Part shown: positions 21,969 through 30,656 of the stretch, one piece after another | How the letters are laid out: each line of letters starts with the position of its first letter | Position numbering within the stretch: position 1 is the stretch's first letter | Source of the DNA: Aridibacter sp965216195 | GTDB lineage: Bacteria > Acidobacteriota > Blastocatellia > Pyrinomonadales > Pyrinomonadaceae | Direction: 5' to 3' | Length of the DNA: 64,000 nucleotides | Assembly (NCBI GenBank): GCA_965216195.1 | Contig: OZ244151.1 | Location: 248,001-312,000, forward strand | Notes under the pieces: generated by a model | What the model saw: only the letters and a program-made list of their open reading frames with translations | What the model was told of the DNA's origin: nothing | Databases searched by the model: none | Program-made: the position numbers and the translations under genes

Positions 21969-24686
21969 CTATTTAACATCCATCCAGTTGCTACCCGAAC
22001 CGACTTCGACGATAAGCGGCACGTCCAGTTTGGCCGCAGACTCCATTTCTTTTACCAAAATCGATTCAACCTGCTCGATTTCGCTCTTTGGAGTTTCGAG
22101 GAGAAGTTCATCATGAACCTGCATGAGCATGCGGGTCTTAAGTCCCGCACGCTTAATAGCGGCATCAACCTTGAGCATAGCAATTTTCACGATATCGCTT
22201 GCGGTTCCTTGAATAGGATGATTTATTGCTTCGCGCTGTGCGCGGGAGCGTACATTAAAGTTTCGATCCTTTATAGAGTGTAAATATCGGCGTCTTCCGA
22301 AAATGGTGGATACGTATCCTTGTTTGCGCGCAAGCTCAGGCGTTTCGTCCATATATTTTTTTATACCTTTATAGGTGTCGTAATAGTTTTGGATGACCTC
22401 TTTTGCTTCCGAACGCGAGATTCCTACGCGTTGGGATAATCCAAACGCCTCAACAGCATAGGCAATTCCGAAGTTTACGATCTTTGCGAGACGCCGTTTT
22501 TCTTTTAGTTCTTCTTTTGTCTTAGCGCCAAAAATCAACTCCGCAGTTTTTGCGTGGACGTCTTCATTGTTTCTAAAGGCTTCGAGCATCACTTCGTCCT
22601 GAGTGATGTGAGCTAGTATCCGGAGCTCGAGTTGGGAATAGTCCGCAGAAATGAAAACACATCCGTCACTGGGTATGAAGGCTTTTCTAATCTGGCGCCC
22701 AAGTTCCGTTCGGATCGGAATATTCTGGAGATTCGGATCCGTCGAACTCAGACGCCCGGTAGCTGCAACAGCCTGATTCAAAATTCCGTGAATTCTTCCA
22801 TCTTCGCTCACCATTTCCGGAAGCGAGTCAGCGTAGGTTGATTTCAATTTATCCAGCTCGCGATATTCGATAATAAGGTTTGCGATCTCGTAGGTTTCGC
22901 CGATTTCCTGCAGCGCATCTTTTGACGTGGAGATTTTTCCGGTGGGTGTTTTATACTTCGTTTCTATATTCAATTCCTGCAAGACTTCAGCCACTTGTTT
23001 TGGCGAATTTATGTTAAATTCGCGTCCGCCCAGGTCGTAAATCTTGCCCGTGAGTTTTTCAAGCTCCGCTGTGAGATACTTCGAGACTTCGCGAAGCTCG
23101 CCTACGTTTAGCTTAATCCCGGCCATCTCGATTTCGTAAAGAATCGGCACAAGCGGAAGTTCGATTTTATCGTAAACGCCTTCAAGCTCATCTTTTGCGA
23201 TTTGCTTTCTGAAAGTTTGCGCCAGTTGCGCCACAAAATCCGCGCGCTCACACGTCCTATATTGATTTTCCTCCCAGCCGTCCGGAATCTCGTTGGAAAT
23301 TTCCTGGTCCAGGTTTTGTTGTGCAAGCGTCCTAAGATCAAACTTTTTCCGGCTCGTATCGAGTAAATAAGAAGCCAGCAGTGTGTCATTTGTAACCTTT
23401 TCGGGTGTAATTGAAAGACATTTTAGAGCGGCAAGATTCTGCTTTTGGTCGTGGGCGGATTTGCTCAGATAGATGTTTGACAAAATATCGCCAACAGCTT
23501 TAATCGCTTTGTCTTTATCATCTTTAAAGTTTTCAAAATCAATATAATGGGATATGCCTTTTCCGGTAGCGATCGCGACGCCGAGCGGCGCTTTCTTAAA
23601 GTATGAGCTTTTTCCGGCGGGAGAGTTTGAGGCATCAACGTCGAAACTCCAGTTTTCGATTTCCCAGAGTTTTCGTATGAGTTTATCGAGATCCACCTTT
23701 GTTTTAATTAATTTGTACTTACGAGTACGTTCCGTCGAGTTTGGATCATCGAGCCCTGCAAAAAGCGGCGCCGAATCTGCAAACTCCCGCGTCAGGTTAC
23801 TAAACTCAAGTTCACGGAAAAGCTCGTAAGCCTGTGTTCGGTTTGGTTCCTTTATTTTTAGAGCCTCAAGATTAAATTCAAGCGGCACTTCCGTGTGAAC
23901 GGTGGCTAGCTCTACGGATTGCCGGATCAGTTCCTGATTATTTTGCAGGCTTTCGCGATAGGTTTTATGTTTCACTTCGTCGGCATTTTCCATCGCTCCT
24001 TCTGCCGAACCAAATTCCTTTATGAGCTTTACCGCTCCTTTTGCACCTATTCCGGGTGCGCCGGGGATATTGTCAATCGAATCTCCCATCAAGCCCAGAT
24101 AGTCAATAATCTTGTCGGGCGGAAGGTCAAACTTCTTCGTTACCCATTCTTCATCGCACCATTCAATTGGCGGAACCGGCACCTTTCTTCTTATGTTTTG
24201 CGCATTTTGGCGCATGCAAACGATGTATGGATCGCTTACGAGCTGACATAAATCCTTGTCGTTTGAAACGATGACGCTCTGAATTTTTTGCTCCTCACAT
24301 TTTTTTGCGAAGGTTCCGATGATGTCGTCTGCCTCGTAGCCGGGAAGTTTTAGCGTAGGAATGTTGAAAACTTCGCAAACCTTAATAATGTAAGGAATTT
24401 GCTCAGCCAGCTCCTCAGGCATTGCCTCACGATTTGCCTTGTAGTCTGCAAATGATTCATGGCGAAAGGTTGGGTCGTCAGTATCAAAAATTGCCGCCGC
24501 GTATTCCGGCTGTTCTTCGTTAAGGAGTTTTCGAAGAATATTTGTAAAAACAAAAATCGCCTGGGTTACCTGACCTTTACTGTTTCTGAGCGGTTCCCGG
24601 TTGCGGCCCATAGGCGCAAAATAGGCGCGAAATATATGGGACATTGAATCGATCAGGAAAACCCGCTTTTGCTTCGTTTTTGTCAT
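21969..24686 (-). CDS. polA: DNA polymerase I
   Basis: A 905-aa family A polymerase for gap filling and repair. The N-terminal 5' nuclease has FLIDSMSHIFRAYFA and VIVSNDKDLCQLV. The middle domain aligns with the 3'-5' exonuclease but its carboxylates are altered (DVD for DxE in motif I, Asn in motif II, Glu in motif III), so proofreading is doubtful. The polymerase domain has motif A ISADYSQLELRILAH, motif B RRLAKIVNFGIAYAVEAFG (alanine where glycine is common after the O-helix tyrosine) and motif C MQVHDELLLE. The start is the ATG at 24684-24686 (MTKTKQKRVFLID) after GAGGAAAAA; 36 upstream codons in frame are not family-like. Confidence 0.95.
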   Translation of the reverse strand: MTKTKQKRVFLIDSMSHIFRAYFAPMGRNREPLRNSKGQVTQAIFVFTNILRKLLNEEQPEYAAAIFDTDDPTFRHESFADYKANREAMPEELAEQIPYIIKVCEVFNIPTLKLPGYEADDIIGTFAKKCEEQKIQSVIVSNDKDLCQLVSDPYIVCMRQNAQNIRRKVPVPPIEWCDEEWVTKKFDLPPDKIIDYLGLMGDSIDNIPGAPGIGAKGAVKLIKEFGSAEGAMENADEVKHKTYRESLQNNQELIRQSVELATVHTEVPLEFNLEALKIKEPNRTQAYELFRELEFSNLTREFADSAPLFAGLDDPNSTERTRKYKLIKTKVDLDKLIRKLWEIENWSFDVDASNSPAGKSSYFKKAPLGVAIATGKGISHYIDFENFKDDKDKAIKAVGDILSNIYLSKSAHDQKQNLAALKCLSITPEKVTNDTLLASYLLDTSRKKFDLRTLAQQNLDQEISNEIPDGWEENQYRTCERADFVAQLAQTFRKQIAKDELEGVYDKIELPLVPILYEIEMAGIKLNVGELREVSKYLTAELEKLTGKIYDLGGREFNINSPKQVAEVLQELNIETKYKTPTGKISTSKDALQEIGETYEIANLIIEYRELDKLKSTYADSLPEMVSEDGRIHGILNQAVAATGRLSSTDPNLQNIPIRTELGRQIRKAFIPSDGCVFISADYSQLELRILAHITQDEVMLEAFRNNEDVHAKTAELIFGAKTKEELKEKRRLAKIVNFGIAYAVEAFGLSQRVGISRSEAKEVIQNYYDTYKGIKKYMDETPELARKQGYVSTIFGRRRYLHSIKDRNFNVRSRAQREAINHPIQGTASDIVKIAMLKVDAAIKRAGLKTRMLMQVHDELLLETPKSEIEQVESILVKEMESAAKLDVPLIVEVGSGSNWMDVK

Positions 24687-24831
24687 TTTTTCCTCAGAAA
24701 CTCCTCGCTTTTCGGGAAAAAGAAGTATCCATGAAATTAAATTTTGATTAGCTTGCTGTGTTTGAATAATAGGGAAACAAACGAGGTGAGACAAGGCGAA
24801 ACGTTCGGGTACTTATTTGCCTGGATATTGT

Positions 24832-24860
24832 TTGACACGAAATAGGCGGTAGGCTATTCT
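24832..24860 (+). promoter_or_regulatory. Sigma70 promoter for tRNA-Glu
   Basis: TTGACA (24832-24837) and TATTCT (24855-24860) are 17 bases apart. Transcription would start about 100 bases before the tRNA, on the strand opposite to polA. Confidence 0.7.
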
Positions 24861-24966
24861 GTTTGTTCGTTTTTGGTGCAAGCCAAGGTTTTTTGATAGT
24901 TTGATTACTGGTTTAGCTGAAGAAATTCGGTTGGGTAATTTGGTAGTCAAGAGAGTTTTGAAATGC

Positions 24967-25041
24967 GACCCGTTCGTCTAGGGGTTAGGACACCGCCCTT
25001 TCACGGCGGCAACACGGGTTCAAATCCCGTACGGGTCGCCA
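24967..25041 (+). tRNA. tRNA-Glu (anticodon TTC), CCA encoded
   Basis: A complete cloverleaf. The acceptor stem is GACCCGT with ACGGGTC, position 8 is T, the D arm contains GTCTAGGGGTTAGGAC, and the anticodon stem CCGCC/GGCGG encloses CTTTCAC with TTC at 25000-25002. The T arm is CGGGT-TCAAATC-CCGT(A), the discriminator is G, and CCA is at 25039-25041. The T loop has TTCAAATC in place of the usual TTCGAATC, a common variant. Confidence 0.97.
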
Positions 25042-25192
25042 TCTTCTTCTTAACTCGATAATATCTATGTTTGTAACGCGATTCGCTTATTAATTTAAGC
25101 GAATTTTTGTTTTTAAACCGGTAATCAGGTAATTTGAGGGTAACTTTCAAGGCTCGTAAAACATCTGAAATTTTGGCTTTTGAGAAATAGTA

Positions 25193-26932
25193 ATGTTTAG
25201 AAAAATAATTTGCATTGGGATAATTCTTGCGACCGCCGTAATCTCCGCTGCTCAGCAGGGTACGGACACGGTGATTGTTATCCCATTTGAAAACGCTACG
25301 AAGAGAGCTGAATTTAACTGGGTTGGCGAAAGTATCGCGGATTCTCTGACTGATTTGCTCAAGGTACCCAAGCTCGGCGTGGTCTCGAATCAACAGCGTA
25401 AATTACTCCAGCAGCGCCTAAAGATACCGGCGGCGGTTTTACCGTCTCTTGCGACTTCACTGAAGATGGCTCGCGAGGCTAAAGCTTCTTTGCTCGTGGC
25501 TGGAAACTACACGATCACACCCGAAACAAAGGAAGTTGCGGCTAGCGTTACTGTAAAAGCAAAAATCATACGTGTAAATGAGGGCAGATTTCTAAGCGAT
25601 AAGCTTGATAACGGAACCCGTGTAAACAGGGAGTTGGTTTTAACGGATGCACTCGGGAATTTGCAAACCGTCCAAGGTCAGCTAGCTTTTCAAATTTTGA
25701 ATCAGAGGGATAAGGCTCTTCCATTTACACTTAATGAATTCGTTGAAAGAGCGAATAAGGTTCCTGCGAAAGCGTTTGAGGCGTATATAAAAGGACTTCT
25801 TACTCCAATGAGCGACGCTGAGTCACGAGCAAATTTCTTTCGCAATGCAATTCGGATTTATGACGAACAAAAATCGGGTGAGATTTATGAAGATGCTGCG
25901 CTTGAGCTCGGACACCTCTATTTGACAGCCGGGCGCTACGCAAACGCGATTGCGTTTTTCTCGCGAATCCCTCAGGCCAGTGAAAATTATCCCGAAGCCG
26001 CTTTTTATTCCGGTTTAGTCCACTGGCGCGAGAGGCGGTTTGAACAAGCTTTGGCCGTTTTAAGGCCGCTGGCTGAAGACCTAAAGCTTACGAGCGTTTA
26101 CAACATTTTGGGAGCAATTGCGATAGAGGCCTCCCGCGGGCAAAAGAAGAATAAAGGAAAGTCGGCCGCCTTTTTGGTCGAGGGGCTGGAGTTTCTTAGC
26201 AAGGCTTCGGAGTCGGCGGTAGACGATACGAAGATATTTTTCAATCACGGTTTTGCGTTGTTTCTTCAACAAGAGTACGAACAAGCTGCAGAAAAAATAC
26301 GCCCTGTTTTGGCGAATAACCCGCAGGATGGTGAGGCATATTTCTTGCTTGCAAAGATTCTTGAAAAGCTTGGAGATAAATCGTCAAAGGATTTTGATAA
26401 TCAAGCACGCAGATTTTTGACAGAGAATAACAAATACGCAAATCTCGAAAGCAAATGGAAAACTGGCGATTATGATGGAATCGCGCTACGTATCAAACAA
26501 CCATCGCGCAGGGAATTCGTGTCTGTAGTTTTGACGGAGAACAATGACCTCGAAACAAACGAAGCCCCGGTTGATGAAACCGCTGCCCTTCTCAATGAAG
26601 CTAAGGCACACTACGAAGCCGGCCGGGATGATGTCGCAATGACTACTCTCAGGCGTATCTTGGTTAGCGAGCCAATGAGCGCAGAGACCTATTTACTGCT
26701 CGGCAAAATCCATCTAAGGCGCGGAGACCAGGAGCAGGCGATAAGTTCCCTAAAAGCTTCTTATTTCTGGAACAACCGTTTGATCGATTCTCATATACTT
26801 TTGGGAAGAATATACATCCAAAAACGCGACTGTTTACAGGCAAAAAACTACTCCGTTTCTGCCTTAACGATTGACTCAGAAAACGAGGATGCACTAGCTT
26901 TAGAGCGGCAAGTTGAGCGATGTAGCAAATAG
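25193..26932 (+). CDS. Secreted TolB/FlgO-like TPR protein
   Basis: A 579-aa protein with a signal peptide (MFRKIICIGIILATAVISAA). Next comes a FlgO/TolB-N-like domain at about 25-160 (VIVIPFENATKRAEFNWVGE, SIADSLTDLL, LLVAGNYTITPETKEV). The remainder is tetratricopeptide repeats (AALELGHLYLTAGRYANAIA, PEAAFYSGLVHWRERRFEQA, TYLLLGKIHLRRGDQEQAIS). The layout mirrors the periplasmic half of the CadC-like regulator at 15.5 kb but lacks the DNA-binding and membrane parts. It probably acts as a periplasmic scaffold; no partner is evident. It is followed by a long spacer and is likely monocistronic. Confidence 0.85.
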   Translation: MFRKIICIGIILATAVISAAQQGTDTVIVIPFENATKRAEFNWVGESIADSLTDLLKVPKLGVVSNQQRKLLQQRLKIPAAVLPSLATSLKMAREAKASLLVAGNYTITPETKEVAASVTVKAKIIRVNEGRFLSDKLDNGTRVNRELVLTDALGNLQTVQGQLAFQILNQRDKALPFTLNEFVERANKVPAKAFEAYIKGLLTPMSDAESRANFFRNAIRIYDEQKSGEIYEDAALELGHLYLTAGRYANAIAFFSRIPQASENYPEAAFYSGLVHWRERRFEQALAVLRPLAEDLKLTSVYNILGAIAIEASRGQKKNKGKSAAFLVEGLEFLSKASESAVDDTKIFFNHGFALFLQQEYEQAAEKIRPVLANNPQDGEAYFLLAKILEKLGDKSSKDFDNQARRFLTENNKYANLESKWKTGDYDGIALRIKQPSRREFVSVVLTENNDLETNEAPVDETAALLNEAKAHYEAGRDDVAMTTLRRILVSEPMSAETYLLLGKIHLRRGDQEQAISSLKASYFWNNRLIDSHILLGRIYIQKRDCLQAKNYSVSALTIDSENEDALALERQVERCSK

Positions 26933-27500
26933 TGTAACTATTTCGAGCGAAAAAAGGCTCAGAATTCTATCGATTATTTTGCGAAATGTAGGGTTTTGAG
27001 TCTTAATTTGTGCGCGAAACTTCGAATTTAGCGGGGTTTCCAGAAAAGCGACAAAGTTTTTTGTATATTTTGATAGTTTTGGCACGCGAAGTGCTTTAAG
27101 CATAGTTGGCTAGCTTGATGAATTTAATCAAGACCCCGCCGCCAACACTTCTCCGAGCGCGGTTTGCCACTGCGCTTGACCACCTTCCGAGCGTTCCTTC
27201 AGTTGTCCTTCCTTTATGAGCCCGGCTCTAAGCCGGGCTCTCCTTCGTTTAAACCCAATAATCGCTTAAATAAGAAGGTTTTCGCAGGATTCATTCATTT
27301 TGCTGTAGACATGCTTCTATTGAACCTGGATTTTCCTCAATTTGACTTAAACAATGTTAAACGCAGAAGTTTTGACAAATTTCGTCACCTATTGCGTGAC
27401 AAATATTGGTCAGATCGTCAATTTGACCTCTCACCGTGACCGAATTAAGGTCAATTTGCGTGAATTACTAACCCTGCGGATTTTGTTAAACTAACTGGCG
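26933..27500. other. Long regulatory spacer upstream of lnt
   Basis: About 570 bases with no convincing gene; a 91-codon plus-strand frame at 27164 lacks a ribosome binding site and family resemblance. It holds a sigma54-like promoter (27080-27095), a perfect palindrome AGCCCGGCTCTAAGCCGGGCT-like hairpin (27218-27240), and clustered GTCAATTTGAC/TTTGACAAA words at 27340-27455 that could be operators. Confidence 0.5.
27080..27095 (+). promoter_or_regulatory. Sigma54 (-24/-12) promoter candidate
   Basis: TGGCACGCGAAGTGCT matches the consensus TGGCACG-N4-TTGCA at all but one or two positions, with the invariant GG and GC twelve bases apart. It points right toward a spacer of about 400 bases and then lnt. 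No sigma54 activator gene is near. Confidence 0.4.
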
Positions 27501-29231
27501 ATGAGATTTTTGCCGTCGATAAGTAATTGGATGCCAGACTGGCGTTCGATCATGCTTTCTTTAATCTCCTCGGTGTTGTTGATTTTGGCGTTTCCTGACT
27601 TCGAGATTTGGTTTCTTGCCTGGTTTGGGCTCATTCCGCTTTTTTTTGGTGTTGATGCTGAAAAAGAGTCGTTTCGTAAGTCGTTTGTCCTGGGCTGGCT
27701 TTGGGGAATCGTTTTTTATTTTGGAACAGGATGGTGGCTAACCTATGCTCCGATCACCTATGCCGGAATTCCCACCGTCATAGCGTATTTTCTTTTGTTT
27801 TGCGCTTGCGCCTTCATCGGTCTCTATACGGCACTTTTTGCCGGCTTGTATTCGCGTATTTTAAGGCGTTTTGGCATCTGGGGCATTTTCGCCTCACCGT
27901 TTTTATGGGTTGCAATTGAGTTCTTACGCCTTTGGACAAGCGGAAACAACTGGAACGCCGTGGGCTACTCACAGACCTACTCCGGACTTGTAAAATTTGC
28001 TTCAATCGGCGGGGTTTTTCTGGTCGGTTTTATCGTTGTCTTGATTAATAGCTTTCTTCTTTTCGCACATAAGATAATTGAACAGGAGTCTGAGGTTCGT
28101 CTATTGTCATTCGAAATTCCTAGGAGCGTTTTTCGAGCGGAGTTTGATGGCCTAAAAGCCGAATTTAGTGGCGTTAAGCAACGGACATTAGCGGCGTGTA
28201 TGCTTTTGGTCGCGTTAGTATTCGCAATGTTTTTATGGCTCTTTCCAGAAAATTCACTGCTGGCAAAAACTACACCAGCGGCGTCTGTTATCGCTGTACA
28301 GCCGAATGTGCCAATGAGCGGTCTAAGCGAATCAAAGTGGCTTGTGCTGAGAAAGCGCCAGGCGGAGCTCGCGAAAATCGAAATGGCAAACCCCAGTTTC
28401 TTTGACGCCGCGAGGAGACAGGCGGAAATAGATGCGCTTCCCGATAACCTTGAGAAAAGAACCAGGTTTTATGATGAGCTCGCGACCGAGACGTTTAGAA
28501 AAGGAAAGAAGATCATTATTCTGCCAGAATCGCCAATGAATTTTCAGTTTGGAAGTGACAAGGACTTTCGGCAGTTTATAAAGAAGTTTGCTGCGGAAAC
28601 CAGTGCATCGGTGCTTTTTAACTCCGCTGAAAGAGACGAACGCAGAAAAAATGGATATTTTAACTCGGCGGTTTTTGTAAACGAGAAGGGCGAGAAATTG
28701 GTGCAGTACGACAAGATTTACCTGCTGCCTTTTGGAGAATTTGTTCCGCTGCCGGACTTTTTAGGGCAATACGTTCCAACGATGGTGGGTCGCTTTTCGC
28801 CCGGCGAAGAGTATGATCTTCTTCCCTTTGGAGACGCAAAAGCCGGCGTGATGATTTGCTTTGAATCCCACTTTCCGTCGCTTGCTCGCGAGTTTGTCAG
28901 GAACGGTGCCGACATCTTGGTTGAGATGACAAACGACGGATATCTTGGCGACACTCCTGTTTTAAGGCAGCATCTCGCGAGTGCGGTTTTTCGGGCTGTA
29001 GAAACAAATCGACCTGTCATTCGCGTGACCAATATTGGGATTACCGCTTACATAAATGAACGCGGGGAAGTCTTGGATGAAGCCGGCGTATATCAAGAAG
29101 CTATTCGCGCCTGGTCTGTTTCAAAATCGGATGGCGGTAAAACGGTTTACGTGCGATTCGGAGAATGGTTTGCGTTTCTTTGTCTTTTTGTCAGTTTAGG
29201 AATATTTTCTTGGTGTTTTTTGAAACGTTAG
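27501..29231 (+). CDS. lnt: Apolipoprotein N-acyltransferase
   Basis: A 576-aa inner-membrane enzyme that adds the third acyl chain to the N-terminal cysteine of lipoproteins. Six or more hydrophobic segments fill the first 240 residues (LISSVLLILAFPDFEIWFLA and others), followed by a carbon-nitrogen hydrolase domain. The catalytic triad is visible: Glu in IILPESPMNF, Lys in YDKIYLLPFGEFVP and Cys in GVMICFESHFP. An insertion of about 60 residues between the membrane part and the hydrolase domain makes it longer than the E. coli protein (512 aa). Many lipoproteins are encoded in this window, consistent with need for it. Confidence 0.95.
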   Translation: MRFLPSISNWMPDWRSIMLSLISSVLLILAFPDFEIWFLAWFGLIPLFFGVDAEKESFRKSFVLGWLWGIVFYFGTGWWLTYAPITYAGIPTVIAYFLLFCACAFIGLYTALFAGLYSRILRRFGIWGIFASPFLWVAIEFLRLWTSGNNWNAVGYSQTYSGLVKFASIGGVFLVGFIVVLINSFLLFAHKIIEQESEVRLLSFEIPRSVFRAEFDGLKAEFSGVKQRTLAACMLLVALVFAMFLWLFPENSLLAKTTPAASVIAVQPNVPMSGLSESKWLVLRKRQAELAKIEMANPSFFDAARRQAEIDALPDNLEKRTRFYDELATETFRKGKKIIILPESPMNFQFGSDKDFRQFIKKFAAETSASVLFNSAERDERRKNGYFNSAVFVNEKGEKLVQYDKIYLLPFGEFVPLPDFLGQYVPTMVGRFSPGEEYDLLPFGDAKAGVMICFESHFPSLAREFVRNGADILVEMTNDGYLGDTPVLRQHLASAVFRAVETNRPVIRVTNIGITAYINERGEVLDEAGVYQEAIRAWSVSKSDGGKTVYVRFGEWFAFLCLFVSLGIFSWCFLKR

Positions 29232-29474
29232 CTTATAAGTGAGAAATATTCTCGAAAGAAAAGAAAGGCAATCATAGCATTTATAATACTGATCTTCCTG
29301 TACCTTTTTAGTTACGTGTTTGTGAGACAAACTTTCTCTGAAATTTGGGCGGAAGATAAAGCTACTTATGTAATTTTCCCAGAGGATAAAATCCTCTATT
29401 ATATTTATCGTCCGCTATCGATTATTGACGGAAGCATTACAGGGATGAAATTTCACATTGGACCGCACCGATAA
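29232..29474 (+). other. Open frame for a small membrane protein without a normal start codon
   Basis: Between lnt and prfB one frame is open for 80 codons and reads like protein: a basic start (SEKYSRKKRKAIIAF), a hydrophobic helix (IILIFLYLFSYVFV), then FPEDKILYYIYRPLSIIDGS and FHIGPHR-stop. No ATG, GTG or TTG lies before the helix in this frame; a GTG at 29240 is in another frame. It may be a gene whose start was lost by an indel, or one using an unusual start. It ends one base before the prfB ATG. Confidence 0.35.
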
Positions 29475-29475
29475 A

Positions 29476-30577
29476 ATGGAACTTACGGAATTACAAAATA
29501 AATACTCAGAACTCAAAGAAAAAGTTGCCCAACTCGGGAGGTTTCTTTGACGCACCTGCCAAATTAATAGAACTCGAAAAACTTGAAGGCGAGATATCCG
29601 ATCCCGATTTTTGGAATGATCAGGAAAAGGCTCAAAAAATTGTTCAGAAACGCAGTCGGATAGAGAAAGCGCTCGAGAATCAAAAGGGCTTTGAAACGAA
29701 AATCTCCGATGCCGAAGTGCTTTTGGAATTTGCCCAGGAGGATGACGCTTCGGCCGAAGAAGTAAGCAGGCTTATCTTGAGTTTGGAAAAAGCCGTCGAT
29801 GATGCGGAAACAAAAAGTTTGCTATCGGGGGATAATGATCCGAATAACGCAATTTGTTCGCTCCAGGCTGGTGCGGGTGGTACCGACGCTCAGGATTGGG
29901 CGCAGATGCTCATGCGCATGTACATACGCTGGGCCGACAAAAATCAGTTTAAGGTGGAGATTCTCGACGAACAGGCCGGGAGCGAAGCCGGAATCAAATC
30001 TGCAACGTTTCGGATAATCGGGGATTATGCCTACGGACTCCTGGCTGCTGAAGCCGGGGTGCATCGCCTGGTTAGAATTTCACCTTTTAATTCAGGGGGA
30101 AGCCGCGAAACCTCTTTTGCGTCGCTTTTTGTCTCGCCGGAAATTGATGAGGATATTGAAGTCGAGATAAACGAAAAGGATTTGCGGGTCGATACTTATC
30201 GTTCATCGGGCGCGGGCGGGCAACACGTAAACGTAACGGATTCGGCCGTTAGAATAACTCACGAGCCGACGGGAATTGTGGTCACATGCCAAAACCAGCG
30301 CTCTCAGATTCAAAACAGGCAAGTTGCGATGCAAGTCTTGCGTTCCCGTTTGTACGAACTCGAACTCGAGAAGCGCCGCGCGGAAACTGCAGAACTTGAA
30401 GAAAACAAACAAGATATTTCGTTTGGCTCGCAGATAAGAAACTACGTACTTCATCCGTACAGGCTTGTGAAGGATACTCGCACAAAGTTTGAACAAAGCG
30501 ATGTTGAAGGCGTATTAGGGGGCGGGATAGATGAGTTTATTAAAGAATTTTTGCTGTATAAAAAAGGAAAACGCTAG
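29476..30577 (+). CDS. prfB: Peptide chain release factor 2, programmed +1 frameshift
   Basis: RF2 (366 aa after frameshift) terminates translation at UGA and UAA. The zero frame starts at ATG 29476 and runs MELTELQNKYSELKEKVAQL to CTT TGA at 29545-29550. The internal Shine-Dalgarno GGGAGG lies just upstream and the slippery site is CTTTGAC. Shifting +1 continues as DAPAKLIELEKLEGEISDPD. Later motifs are the codon-recognition SPF (RISPFNSGGSRETSFAS) and the catalytic GGQ (SSGAGGQHVNVTDSA). In-frame UGA read by RF2 itself gives autoregulation: low RF2 favours frameshifting. Annotation pipelines that ignore the shift would start the gene at 29525. Confidence 0.96.
29541..29551 (+). promoter_or_regulatory. 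RF2 programmed frameshift site
   Basis: CTT TGA C at 29545-29551, preceded by GGGAGG at 29536-29541. Spacing and codons match the classical RF2 site; the base before CTT is part of TTT rather than the TAT of E. coli. Confidence 0.93.
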
Positions 30578-30656
30578 GGAAAGCAACGATATTCTTACCT
30601 AATTCCGGCGAATCGTGTATTATTGAATGCGAAAAGTTTAGTCCCCTCGAATCGAA

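Noticed and set aside
24965..25039. An alternative tRNA frame starting two bases earlier.
   Set aside because: It would give a non-T at position 8 and lose the encoded CCA; the chosen boundaries match standard tRNA-Glu.
27164..27439. A 91-codon frame between the TPR gene and lnt.
   Set aside because: It reads through a palindromic repeat and has no ribosome binding site.
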